A stretch of 64,000 bases of DNA from positions 682,001 through 746,000 of the forward strand of contig BTRK01000006.1 in assembly GCA_036245805.1 (NCBI GenBank), given 5' to 3'. This document shows, piece after piece, positions 13,905 to 26,721 of the stretch. A program made the translations under genes and the position numbers. The stretch's first letter is position 1. Each line of letters begins with the position of its first letter. This stretch comes from Pristionchus mayeri (lineage: Eukaryota > Nematoda > Chromadorea > Rhabditida > Neodiplogasteridae). The notes beneath the pieces were generated by a model. The model saw only the letters and a program-made list of their open reading frames with translations. It was not told the DNA's origin and ran no database searches.

Positions 13905-16900
13905 TCCCATCTGGACAATCTAGGGTCCTTTCTCCTCTAGACAATCTAGGGTCCTTTCCCATCTGGACAATCTAGGGTCCTTTCCCATCTGGACAATCTA
14001 GGGTCCTTTCCCATCTGGACAATCTAGGGCCCTTTCTCCTCTAGACAATCTAGGGTCCTTTCTCCTCTAGACAATTTAGGGCCCTTTCTCATCTGGACAA
14101 TCTAGGGTCCTTTCTCCTCTAGACAATCTAGAGTCCTTTCTCCTCTAGACAATCTAGGGTCCTTTCCCATCTGGACAATCTAGGGCCCTTTCTCCTCTAG
14201 ACAATCTAGGGTCCTTTCTCCTCTAGACAATTTAGGGCCCTTTCTCATCTGGACAATCTAGGGTCCTTTCTCCTCTAGACAATCTAGAGTCCTTTCTCCT
14301 CTAGACAATCTAGGGTCCTTTCCCATCTGGACAATCTAGGGTCCTTTCTCCTCTAGACAATCTAGGGTCCTTTCTCCTCTAGACAATCTAGGGTCCTTTC
14401 TTCTCTAGACAATCTAGGGTCCTTTCTCCTCTAGACAATCTAGGGTCCTTTCTCCTCTAGACAATCTAGGGTCCTTCCTCCTCTAGACTATCTAGGGCCC
14501 TTTCTCCTCTAGACAATCTAGGGTCCTTTCTCCTCTAGACAATCTAGGGTCCTTTCTCCTCTAGACAATCTAGGGTCCTTTCTCCTCTAGACAATCTAGG
14601 GTCCTATCCCATCTGGACAATCTAGGGCCCTTTCTCCTCTAGACAATCTAGGGTCCTTTCTCCTCTAGACAATCTAGGGTCCTTTCTCCTCTAGACAATC
14701 TAGGGTCCATTCTCCTCTGGACAATCTAGGGCCCTTTCTCCTCTAGACAATCTAGGGCCCTTTCTCCTCTAGACAATCTAGGGCCCTTTCTCCTCTAGAC
14801 AATCTAGGGTCCTTTCTCCTCTAGACAATCTAGGGTCCTTTCTCCTCTAGACAATTTAGGGTCCTTTCTCCTCTAGACAATCTAGGGTCCTTTCTCCTCT
14901 AGACAATCTAGGGTCCTTTCTCCTCTAGACAATCTAGGGTCCTTTCCCATCTGGACAATCTAGGGTCCTTTCTCCTCTAGACAATCTAGGGTCCTTTCTC
15001 CTCTAGACAATCTAGGGTCCTTTCCCATCTGGACAATCTAGGGCCCTTTCTCCTCTAGACAATCTAGGGTCCTTTCTCCTCTAGACAATTTAGGGCCCTT
15101 TCTCATCTGGACAATCTAGGGTCCTTTCTCCTCTAGACAATCTATAGGCCTTTCTCCTCTAGACAATCTAGGGTCCTTTCCCATCTGGACAATCTAGGGC
15201 CCTTTCTCCTCTAGACAATCTAGGGCCCTTTCTCCTCTAGACAATTTAGGGTTCTTTCTCCTCGAGACAATCTAGGGTCCTTTCTCCTCTAGACAATCTA
15301 GGGTCCTTTCTCCTCTAGACAATCTAGGGTCCTTTCTCCTCTGGACAATCTAGGGCCCTTTCTCCTCTAGACAATCTAGGGCCCTTTCTCCTCTAGACAA
15401 TCTAGGGCCCTTTCTCCTCTAGACAATCTAGGGTCCTTTCTCCTCTAGACAATCTAGGGTCCTTTCTCCTCTAGACAATTTAGGGTCCTTTCTCCTCTAG
15501 ACAATCTAGGGTCCTTTCTCCTCTAGACAATCTAGGGTCCTTTCTCCTCTAGACAATCTAGGGTCCTTTCCCATCTGGACAATCTAGGGTCCTTTCTCCT
15601 CTAGACAATCTAGGGTCCTTTCTCCTCTAGACAATCTAGGGTCCTTTCCCATCTGGACAATCTAGGGCCCTTTCTCCTCTAGACAATCTAGGGTCCTTTC
15701 TCCTCTAGACAATTTAGGGCCCTTTCTCATCTGGACAATCTAGGGTCCTTTCTCCTCTAGACAATCTATAGTCCTTTCTCCTCTAGACAATCTAGGGTCC
15801 TTTCCCATCTGGACAATCTAGGGCCCTTTCTCCTCTAGACAATCTAGGGCCCTTTCTCCTCTAGACAATTTAGGGTTCTTTCTCCTCGAGACAATCTAGG
15901 GTCCTTTCTCCTCTAGACAATTTAGGGTCCTTTCTCCTCTAGACAATCTAGGGTCCTTTCTCCTCTAGACAATCTAGGGTCCTTCCTCCTCTAGACAATC
16001 TAGGGCCCTTTCTCCTCTAGACAATCTAGGGTCCTTTCTCCTCTAGACAATCTAGGGTCCTTTCTCCTCTAGACAATCTAGGGTCCTTTCTCCTCTAGAC
16101 AATCTAGGGTCCTATCCCATCTGGACAATCTAGGGCCCTTTCTCCTCTAGACAATCTAGGGTCCTTTCTCCTCTAGACAATCTAGGGTCCTTTCTCCTCT
16201 AGACAATCTAGGGTCCATTCTCCTCTGGACAATCTAGGGCCCTTTCTCCTCTAGACAATCTAGGGCCCTTTCTCCTCTAGACAATCTAGGGCCCTTTCTC
16301 CTCTAGACAATCTAGGGTCCTTTCTCCTCTAGACAATCTAGGGTCCTTTCTCCTCTAGACAATTTAGGGTCCTTTCTCCTCTAGACAATCTAGGGTCCTT
16401 TCTCCTCTAGACAATCTAGGGTCCTTTCTCCTCTAGACAATCTAGGGTCCTTTCCCATCTGGACAATCTAGGGTCCTTTCTCCTCTAGACAATCTAGGGT
16501 CCTTTCTCCTCTAGACAATCTAGGGTCCTTTCCCATCTGGACAATCTAGGGCCCTTTCTCCTCTAGACAATCTAGGGTCCTTTCTCCTCTAGACAATTTA
16601 GGGCCCTTTCTCATCTGGACAATCTAGGGTCCTTTCTCCTCTAGACAATCTATAGGCCTTTCTCCTCTAGACAATCTAGGGTCCTTTCCCATCTGGACAA
16701 TCTAGGGCCCTTTCTCCTCTAGACAATCTAGGGCCCTTTCTCCTCTAGACAATTTAGGGTTCTTTCTCCTCGAGACAATCTAGGGTCCTTTCTCCTCTAG
16801 ACAATCTAGGGTCCTTTCTCCTCTAGACAATCTAGGGTCCTTTCTCCTCTGGACAATCTAGGGCCCTTTCTCCTCTAGACAATCTAGGGCCCTTTCTCCT

Positions 16901-18059
16901 CTAGACAATCTAGGGCCCTTTCTCCTCTAGACAATCTAGGGTCCTTTCTCCTCTAGACAATCTAGGGTCCTTTCTCCTCTAGACAATTTAGGGTCCTTTC
17001 TCCTCTAGACAATCTAGGGTCCTTTCTCCTCTAGACAATCTAGGGTCCTTTCTCCTCTAGACAATCTAGGGTCCTTTCCCATCTGGACAATCTAGGGTCC
17101 TTTCTCCTCTAGACAATCTAGGGTCCTTTCTCCTCTAGACAATCTAGGGTCCTTTCCCATCTGGACAATCTAGGGCCCTTTCTCCTCTAGACAATCTAGG
17201 GTCCTTTCTCCTCTAGACAATTTAGGGCCCTTTCTCATCTGGACAATCTAGGGTCCTTTCTCCTCTAGACAATCTATAGTCCTTTCTCCTCTAGACAATC
17301 TAGGGTCCTTTCCCATCTGGACAATCTAGGGCCCTTTCTCCTCTAGACAATCTAGGGCCCTTTCTCCTCTAGACAATTTAGGGTTCTTTCTCCTCGAGAC
17401 AATCTAGGGTCCTTTCTCCTCCAGACAATCTAGGGTCCTTTCTCCTCTAGACAATCTAGGGTCCTTTCTCCTCTAGACAATCTAGGGCCCTTTCTCCTCT
17501 AGACAATCTAGGGTCCTTTCTCCTCTAGACAATTTAGGGTCCTTTCTCCTCTAGACAATCTAGGGTCCTTTCTCCTCTAGACAATCTAGGGTCCTTTCTC
17601 CTCTAGACAATCTAGGGTCCTTCCTCCTCTAGACAATCTAGGGCCCTTTCTCCTCTAGACAATCTAGGGTCCTTTCTCCTCTAGACAATCTAGGGTCCTT
17701 TCCCATCTGGACAATCTAGGGCCCTTTCTCCTCTAGACAATCTAGGGCCCTTTCTCCTCTAGACAATCTAGGGTCCTTTCTCCTCTAGACAATCTAGGGC
17801 CCTTTCTCCTCTAGACAATCTAGGGTCCTTTCTCCTCTAGACAATCTAGGGTCCTTTCTCCTCTAGACAATCTAGGGTCCTTTCCCATCTGGACAATCTA
17901 GGGTCCTTTCTCCTCTAGACAATCTAGGGTCCTTTCTCCTCTAGACAATTTAGGGCCCTTTCTCATCTGGACAATCTAGGGTCCTTTCTCCTCTAGACAA
18001 TCTAGAGTCCTTTCTCCTCTAGACAATCTAGGGTCCTTTCCCATCTGGACAATCTAGGG

Positions 18060-21000
18060 TCCTTTCTCCTCTAGACAATCTAGGGTCCTTTCTCCTCTAG
18101 ACAATCTAGGGTCCTTTCCCATCTGGACAATCTAGGGTCCTTTCTCCTCTAGACAATCTAGGGTCCTTTCTTCTCTAGACAATCTAGGGTCCTTTCTCCT
18201 CTAGACAATCTAGGGTCCTTTCTCCTCTAGACAATCTAGGGTCCTTCCTCCTCTAGACAATCTAGGGCCCTTTCTCCTCTAGACAATCTAGGGTCCTTTC
18301 TCCTCTAGACAATCTAGGGTCCTTTCCCATCTGGACAATCTAGGGCCCTTTCTCCTCTAGACAATCTAGGGCCCTTTCTCCTCTAGACAATCTAGGGTCC
18401 TTTCTCCTCTAGACAATCTAGGGCCCTTTCTCCTCTAGACAATCTAGGGTCCTTTCTCCTCTAGACAATCTAGGGTCCTTTCTCCTCTAGACAATCTAGG
18501 GCCCTTTCTCCTCTAGACAATCTAGGGTCCTTTCTTCTCTAGACAATCTAGGGTCCTTTCTCCTCTAGACAATCTAGGGTCCTTTCTCCTCTAGACAATC
18601 TAGGGTCCTTCCTCCTCTAGACAATCTAGGGCCCTTTCTCCTCTAGACAATCTAGGGTCCTTTCTCCTCTAGACAATTTAGGGCCCTTTCTCATCTGGAC
18701 AATCTAGGGTCCTTTCTCCTCTAGACAATCTAGAGTCCTTTCTCCTCTAGACAATCTAGGGTCCTTTCTCCTCTAGACAATCTAGGGTCCTTCCTCCTCT
18801 AGACAATCTAGGGCCCTTTCTCCTCTAGACAATCTAGGGTCCTTTCTCCTCTAGACAATCTAGGGTCCTTTCCCATCTGGATAATCTAGGGCCCTTTCTC
18901 CTCTAGACAATCTAGGGCCCTTTCTCCTCTAGACAATCTAGGGTCCTTTCTCCTCTAGACAATCTAGGGTCCTTTCTCCTCTAGACAATTTAGGGTCCTT
19001 TCTCCTCTAGACAATCTAGGGTCCTTTCTCCTCTAGACAATCTAGGGTCCTTTCTCCTCTAGACAATCTAGGGTCCTTTCCCATCTGGACAATCTAGGGT
19101 CCTTTCTCCTCTAGACAATCTAGGGTCCTTTCTCCTCTAGACAATCTAGGGTCCTTTCCCATCTGGACAATCTAGGGCCCTTTCTCCTCTAGACAATCTA
19201 GGGCCCTTTCTCCTCTAGACAATCTAGGGTCCTTTCTCCTCTAGACAATTTAGGGCCCTTTCTCATCTGGACAATCTAGGGTCCTTTCTCCTCTAGACAA
19301 TCTATAGTCCTTTCTCCTCTAGACAATCTAGGGTCCTTTCCCATCTGGACAATCTAGGGCCCTTTCTCCTCTAGACAATCTAGGGCCCTTTCTCCTCTAG
19401 ACAATTTAGGGTTCTTTCTCCTCTAGACAATCTAGGGTCCTTTCTCCTCTAGACAATCTAGGGTCCTTTCCCATCTGGACAATCTAGGGTCCTTTCCCAT
19501 CTGGACAATCTAGGGCCCTTTCTCCTCTAGACAATCTAGGGTCCTTTCTCCTCTAGACAATTTAGGGCCCTTTCTCATCTGGACAATCTAGGGTCCTTTC
19601 TCCTCTAGACAATCTAGAGTCCTTTCTCCTCTAGACAATCTAGGGTCCTTTCCCATCTGGACAATCTAGGGTCCTTTCTCCTCTAGACAATCTAGGGTCC
19701 TTTCTCCTCTAGACAATCTAGGGTCCTTTCCCATCTGGACAATCTAGGGTCCTTTCTCCTCTAGACAATCTAGGGTCCTTTCTTCTCTAGACAATCTAGG
19801 GTCCTTTCTCCTCTAGACAATCTAGGGTCCTTTCTCCTCTAGACAATCTAGGGTCCTTCCTCCTCTAGACAATCTAGGGCCCTTTCTCCTCTAGACAATC
19901 TAGGGTCCTTTCTCCTCTAGACAATCTAGGGTCCTTTCCCATCTGGACAATCTAGGGCCCTTTCTCCTCTAGACAATCTAGGGTCCTTTCCCATCTGGAC
20001 AATCTAGGGTCCTTTCTCCTCTAGACAATCTAGGGTCCTTTCTCCTCTAGACAATCTAGGGTCCTTTCCCATCTGGACAATCTAGGGTCCTTTCTCCTCT
20101 AGACAATCTAGGGTCCTTTCTTCTCTAGACAATCTAGGGTCCTTTCTCCTCTAGACAATCTAGGGTCCTTTCTCCTCTAGACAATCTAGGGTCCTTCCTC
20201 CTCTAGACAATCTAGGGCCCTTTCTCCTCTAGACAATCTAGGGTCCTTTCTCCTCTAGACAATCTAGGGTCCTTTCCCATCTGGACAATCTAGGGCCCTT
20301 TCTCCTCTAGACAATCTAGGGCCCTTTCTCCTCTAGACAATCTAGGGTCCTTTCTCCTCTAGACAATCTAGGGCCCTTTCTCCTCTAGACAATCTAGGGT
20401 CCTTTCTCCTCTAGACAATCTAGGGTCCTTTCTCCTCTAGACAATCTAGGGCCCTTTCTCTTCTAGACAATCTAGGGTCCTTTCTTCTCTAGACAATCTA
20501 GGGTCCTTTCTCCTCTAGACAATCTAGGGTCCTTTCTCCTCTAGACAATCTAGGGTCCTTCCTCCTCTAGACAATCTAGGGCCCTTTCTCCTCTAGACAA
20601 TCTAGGGTCCTTTCTCCTCTAGACAATTTAGGGCCCTTTCTCATCTGGACAATCTAGGGTCCTTTCTCCTCTAGACAATCTAGAGTCCTTTCTCCTCTAG
20701 ACAATCTAGGGTCCTTTCTCCTCTAGACAATCTAGGGTCCTTCCTCCTCTAGACAATCTAGGGCCCTTTCTCCTCTAGACAATCTAGGGTCCTTTCTCCT
20801 CTAGACAATCTAGGGTCCTTTCCCATCTGGATAATCTAGGGCCCTTTCTCCTCTAGACAATCTAGGGCCCTTTCTCCTCTAGACAATCTAGGGTCCTTTC
20901 TCCTCTAGACAATCTAGGGTCCTTTCTCCTCTAGACAATTTAGGGTCCTTTCTCCTCTAGACAATCTAGGGTCCTTTCTCCTCTAGACAATCTAGGGTCC

Positions 21001-21380
21001 TTTCTCCTCTAGACAATCTAGGGTCCTTTCCCATCTGGACAATCTAGGGTCCTTTCTCCTCTAGACAATCTAGGGTCCTTTCTCCTCTAGACAATCTAGG
21101 GTCCTTTCCCATCTGGACAATCTAGGGCCCTTTCTCCTCTAGACAATCTAGGGCCCTTTCTCCTCTAGACAATCTAGGGTCCTTTCTCCTCTAGACAATT
21201 TAGGGCCCTTTCTCATCTGGACAATCTAGGGTCCTTTCTCCTCTAGACAATCTATAGTCCTTTCTCCTCTAGACAATCTAGGGTCCTTTCCCATCTGGAC
21301 AATCTAGGGCCCTTTCTCCTCTAGACAATCTAGGGCCCTTTCTCCTCTAGACAATTTAGGGTTCTTTCTCCTCTAGACAA
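18060..21380. repeat. 1950-bp internal duplication of satellite
   Basis: A rare GGATAATC variant occurs at 18881 and 20831, 1950 bp (75 monomers) apart, and again at 21663 (832 bp, 32 monomers further). Long runs of neighbouring variants match between about 18060-19430 and 20010-21380. This is a recent duplication inside the array. Boundaries are approximate. Confidence 0.75.
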
Positions 21381-24300
21381 TCTAGGGTCCTTCCTCCTCT
21401 AGACAATCTAGGGCCCTTTCTCCTCTAGACAATCTAGGGTCCTTTCTCCTCTAGACAATTTAGGGCCCTTTCTCATCTGGACAATCTAGGGTCCTTTCTC
21501 CTCTAGACAATCTAGAGTCCTTTCTCCTCTAGACAATCTAGGGTCCTTTCTCCTCTAGACAATCTAGGGTCCTTCCTCCTCTAGACAATCTAGGGCCCTT
21601 TCTCCTCTAGACAATCTAGGGTCCTTTCTCCTCTAGACAATCTAGGGTCCTTTCCCATCTGGATAATCTAGGGCCCTTTCTCCTCTAGACAATCTAGGGC
21701 CCTTTCTCCTCTAGACAATCTAGGGTCCTTTCTCCTCTAGACAATCTAGGGTCCTTTCTCCTCTAGACAATTTAGGGTCCTTTCTCCTCTAGACAATCTA
21801 GGGTCCTTTCTCCTCTAGACAATCTAGGGTCCTTTCTCCTCTAGACAATCTAGGGTCCTTTCCCATCTGGACAATCTAGGGTCCTTTCTCCTCTAGACAA
21901 TCTAGGGTCCTTTCTCCTCTAGACAATCTAGGGTCCTTTCCCATCTGGACAATCTAGGGCCCTTTCTCCTCTAGACAATCTAGGGCCCTTTCTCCTCTAG
22001 ACAATCTAGGGTCCTTTCTCCTCTAGACAATTTAGGGCCCTTTCTCATCTGGACAATCTAGGGTCCTTTCTCCTCTAGACAATCTATAGTCCTTTCTCCT
22101 CTAGACAATCTAGGGTCCTTTCCCATCTGGACAATCTAGGGCCCTTTCTCCTCTAGACAATCTAGGGCCCTTTCTCCTCTAGACAATTTAGGGTTCTTTC
22201 TCCTCTAGACAATCTAGGGTCCTTTCTCCTCTAGACAATCTAGGGTCCTTTCCCATCTGGACAATCTAGGGTCCTTTCCCATCTGGACAATCTAGGGCCC
22301 TTTCTCCTCTAGACAATCTAGGGTCCTTTCTCCTCTAGACAATTTAGGGCCCTTTCTCATCTGGACAATCTAGGGTCCTTTCTCCTCTAGACAATCTAGA
22401 GTCCTTTCTCCTCTAGACAATCTAGGGTCCTTTCCCATCTGGACAATCTAGGGTCCTTTCTCCTCTAGACAATCTAGGGTCCTTTCTCCTCTAGACAATC
22501 TAGGGTCCTTTCCCATCTGGACAATCTAGGGTCCTTTCTCCTCTAGACAATCTAGGGTCCTTTCTTCTCTAGACAATCTAGGGTCCTTTCTCCTCTAGAC
22601 AATCTAGGGTCCTTTCTCCTCTAGACAATCTAGGGTCCTTCCTCCTCTAGACAATCTAGGGCCCTTTCTCCTCTAGACAATCTAGGGTCCTTTCTCCTCT
22701 AGACAATCTAGGGTCCTTTCCCATCTGGACAATCTAGGGCCCTTTCTCCTCTAGACAATCTAGGGCCCTTTCTCCTCTAGACAATCTAGGGTCCTTTCTC
22801 CTCTAGACAATCTAGGGCCCTTTCTCCTCTAGACAATCTAGGGTCCTTTCTCCTCTAGACAATCTAGGGTCCTTTCTCCTCTAGACAATCTAGGGCCCTT
22901 TCTCCTCTAGACAATCTAGGGTCCTTTCTTCTCTAGACAATCTAGGGTCCTTTCTCCTCTAGACAATCTAGGGTCCTTTCTCCTCTAGACAATCTAGGGT
23001 CCTTCCTCCTCTAGACAATCTAGGGCCCTTTCTCCTCCAGACAATCTAGGGTCCTTTCTCCTCTAGACAATTTAGGGCCCTTTCTCATCTGGACAATCTA
23101 GGGTCCTTTCTCCTCTAGACAATCTAGAGTCCTTTCTCCTCTAGACAATCTAGGGTCCTTTCCCATCTGGACAATCTAGGGTCCTTTCTCCTCTAGACAA
23201 TCTAGGGTCCTTTCTCCTCTAGACAATCTAGGGTCCTTTCCCATCTGGACAATCTAGGGTCCTTTCTCCTCTAGACAATCTAGGGTCCTTTCTTCTCTAG
23301 ACAATCTAGGGTCCTTTCTCCTCTAGACAATCTAGGGTCCTTTCTCCTCTAGACAATCTAGGGTCCTTCCTCCTCTAGACAATCTAGGGCCCTTTCTCCT
23401 CTAGACAATCTAGGGTCCTTTCTCCTCTAGACAATCTAGGGTCCTTTCCCATCTGGACAATCTAGGGCCCTTTCTCCTCTAGACAATCTAGGGCCCTTTC
23501 TCCTCTAGACAATCTAGGGTCCTTTCTCCTCTAGACAATCTAGGGCCCTTTCTCCTCTAGACAATCTAGGGTCCTTTCTCCTCTAGACAATCTAGGGTCC
23601 TTTCTCCTCTAGACAATCTAGGGCCCTTTCTCCTCTAGACAATCTAGGGTCCTTTCTTCTCTAGACAATCTAGGGTCCTTTCTCCTCTAGACAATCTAGG
23701 GTCCTTTCTCCTCTAGACAATCTAGGGTCCTTCCTCCTCTAGACAATCTAGGGCCCTTTCTCCTCTAGACAATCTAGGGTCCTTTCTCCTCTAGACAATC
23801 TAGGGTCCTTCCTCCTCTAGACAATCTAGGGCCCTTTCTCCTCTAGACAATCTAGGGTCCTTTCTCCTCTAGACAATTTAGGGCCCTTTCTCATCTGGAC
23901 AATCTAGGGTCCTTTCTCCTCTAGACAATCTAGAGTCCTTTCTCCTCTAGACAATCTAGGGTCCTTTCCCATCTGGACAATCTAGGGTCCTTTCTCCTCT
24001 AGACAATCTAGGGTCCTTTCTCCTCTAGACAATCTAGGGTCCTTTCCCATCTGGACAATCTAGGGTCCTTTCTCCTCTAGACAATCTAGGGTCCTTTCTT
24101 CTCTAGACAATCTAGGGTCCTTTCTCCTCTAGACAATCTAGGGTCCTTTCTCCTCTAGACAATCTAGGGTCCTTTCTCCTCTAGACAATCTAGGGTCCTT
24201 TCTCATCTGGACAATCTAGGGCCCTTTCTCATCTGGACAATCTAGGGTCCTTTCTCCTCTAGACAATCTAGGGTCCTTTCTCCTCTAGACAATCTAGGGT

Positions 24301-25966
24301 CCTTTCTTCTCTAGACAATCTAGGGTCCTTTCTCCTCTAGACAATCTAGGGTCCTTTCTCCTCTAGACAATCTAGGGTCCTTCCTCCTCTAGACAATCTA
24401 GGGCCCTTTCTCCTCTAGACAATCTAGGGTCCTTTCTCCTCTAGACAATCTAGGGTCCTTTCCCATCTGGACAATCTAGGGCCCTTTCTCCTCTAGACAA
24501 TCTAGGGCCCTTTCTCCTCTAGACAATCTAGGGTCCTTTCTCCTCTAGACAATCTAGGGCCCTTTCTCCTCTAGACAATCTAGGGTCCTTTCTCCTCTAG
24601 ACAATCTAGGGTCCTTTCTCCTCTAGACAATCTAGGGCCCTTTCTCCTCTAGACAATCTAGGGTCCTTTCTTCTCTAGACAATCTAGGGTCCTTTCTCCT
24701 CTAGACAATCTAGGGTCCTTTCTCCTCTAGACAATCTAGGGTCCTTCCTCCTCTAGACAATCTAGGGCCCTTTCTCCTCTAGACAATCTAGGGTCCTTTC
24801 TCCTCTAGACAATCTAGGGTCCTTCCTCCTCTAGACAATCTAGGGCCCTTTCTCCTCTAGACAATCTAGGGTCCTTTCTCCTCTAGACAATTTAGGGCCC
24901 TTTCTCATCTGGACAATCTAGGGTCCTTTCTCCTCTAGACAATCTAGAGTCCTTTCTCCTCTAGACAATCTAGGGTCCTTTCCCATCTGGACAATCTAGG
25001 GTCCTTTCTCCTCTAGACAATCTAGGGTCCTTTCTCCTCTAGACAATCTAGGGTCCTTTCCCATCTGGACAATCTAGGGTCCTTTCTCCTCTAGACAATC
25101 TAGGGTCCTTTCTTCTCTAGACAATCTAGGGTCCTTTCTCCTCTAGACAATCTAGGGTCCTTTCTCCTCTAGACAATCTAGGGTCCTTTCCCATCTGGAC
25201 AATCTAGGGTCCTTTCTCCTCTAGACAATCTAGGGTCCTTTCTTCTCTAGACAATCTAGGGTCCTTTCTCCTCTAGACAATCTAGGGTCCTTTCTCCTCT
25301 AGACAATCTAGGGTCCTTTCTCCTCTAGACAATCTAGGGTCCTTTCTCATCTGGACAATCTAGGGCCCTTTCTCATCTGGACAATCTAGGGTCCTTTCTC
25401 CTCTAGACAATCTAGGGTCCTTCTGTATTGGATGGGGCCTTGACTGGGAATAAGAAGATATAAAAGAGCGGTGTGATCACAACCACCCAGAAGAAAGCGT
25501 GATCACTACCGCAATTCCCTTCCCCCATTATTAGATAATTCTATTAATTAATTAAATAATTAATTATCGTAAAAATATAATTTAATTGCACTCTAGGGAA
25601 ATTAGGAAATATATGTCAGTTTGCGTTTCCAATTATTGTGTGCAAGATTGTGCGTCTGACTACGGTAGGGGCGAGAGACGCGCTCGCATTTTCGTTGTAT
25701 TTTCGCTCTAATTTTCCGTTTTGGCGAGTTCTTGCTCGTTTTCCTTTGTTTTTGGTTGATAAATTTGTTCCATTTAACTCACACTCGCACGTAACCTCAC
25801 ACAATAACTGATTGGTCACCAATAATTTATTCGTTCTTGTTTGCTTACCCCGTTTGTGTGCTCGAGCGCCGATTCTGTTTCGCTGTTCTTGTCGTGGTTA
25901 AATCGGACTTCTGAGTGCGTCCGTCAAATCACTCTTCTGAGTGCGAGTGACTTGCATTGTGCAACC

Positions 25967-26093
25967 TTTCTGCCCTTCTGAGTGCGTGGCAGAAAGCGAG
26001 CTTGAAAACAGCGATTTGTCGAGGTCGGCCGGAGGCGCTGCTCGATTTACTTTCTGCCCTTCTGAGTGCGTGGCAGAAAGCGAGCTTGAAAAC
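25967..26093 (+). repeat. 43-bp direct duplication, 84-bp spacing
   Basis: A 43-bp segment at 25967-26009 (contains TCTGAGTGCGTGGCAGAAAG) recurs at 26051-26093. The following GGTCGGCCGGAGG-type sequence is also repeated, so the tandem unit is about 84 bp. A third, degenerate copy of CTTCTGAGTGCGA lies just upstream at about 25933. Confidence 0.85.
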
Positions 26094-26322
26094 TGGAATG
26101 GGTGAGGATCGGCCGGAGGTGCTGTCCAAGTCCCCATTTCGCAGTTGCGATTCAAACGTGCAGTTTGAGTGCTGTTCGTGTGTGTGCACTGTCTGTGTCA
26201 GCAGAGTGAAGCTGCGATCGGATCTTCCAGCTGTGTGGCTCAGTGGTAGTGGCTACGTGGTACCAGGAGTACGGTAGTTCATGAGGTCTAACAAGTGGCA
26301 GTGAACCGTATTGATACCGTAT

Positions 26323-26721
26323 TCGATCGATCGATAGTACACGTGTCACAAGGAAGGAAGATTCTGGCAAAGCGAGCGAGACTAGTGGCATGCAAATGCG
26401 GACTCGGATGCGAGTTGTCGACTTGTGTACGTGTAGTCGTTGGCTCGTGGTCTTGTGACGAGTGGTCCGGTCTGGACTGGAGACGTGTCTATGTGGATCA
26501 GCCGTTCACGCGGGGTCGGCGGAAGCTTATCGTCGAAGTTGTGACATGTGATTGCTTTGGGCCGACGGAAGTGTATCGTCGAAGGAGTGATTTGCAGTCC
26601 CAAGGGCACAGTATCCTGACAGTAAGGATTACTAGTGAAAGTGAACTGTGCTTACGAGAGTGAGACCCGGGTTGGAATCCCTGTGTTACTCGATCGATCG
26701 ATAGTACACGTGTCACAAGGA
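26323..26721 (+). repeat. Direct repeat with GATC tetramers and ATGCAAAT
   Basis: A 32-bp stretch containing TCGATCGATCGATAGTACAC occurs at 26323-26354 and at 26690-26721, 367 bp apart. Both copies are followed about 30 bp later by ATGCAAATG and then a GCGAGTTGT motif. A smaller duplication, AAG-TATCGTCGAAG, lies between them near 26521 and 26570. Confidence 0.8.

Larger units (their letters stand above)
1..25422. repeat. 26-bp satellite array, about 977 copies
   Basis: Head-to-tail 26-bp monomer. Its core is CTAGACAATCTAG, followed by a pyrimidine-rich half (GGGTCCTTTCTCCT). The monomer begins at base 1 and the same phase is found at 25403, exactly 977 periods later, so net indel change is zero. 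The last copy breaks off at about 25422 at the boundary with unique DNA; the left end lies outside the window. The core is a dyad: CTAGA and TCTAG flank CAA. Common variants replace CTCCTCTAGA with CCCATCTGGA, GGGTCC with GGGCCC, or AGGGTCC with ATAGTCC. TAG stops occur in every frame and no ORF exists. A centromere-like, heterochromatic or subtelomeric block is possible, but the sequence does not show which. Confidence 0.98.

Noticed and set aside
1..25422. CRISPR-like array of short repeats
   Set aside because: The repeat is contiguous 26-bp units with no unique spacers and it lies in a eukaryotic genome; this is satellite DNA.
26660..26690. tRNA T-arm-like GGTTGGAATCC or primer-binding site
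   Set aside because: The B box consensus needs GGTTCGA; no A box lies at a suitable distance and no LTR pair was found.
25957..26716. Overlapping ORFs of 70-122 residues on both strands
   Set aside because: Their sequences follow the short duplications and mirror each other across strands; no domain, no splice partners.
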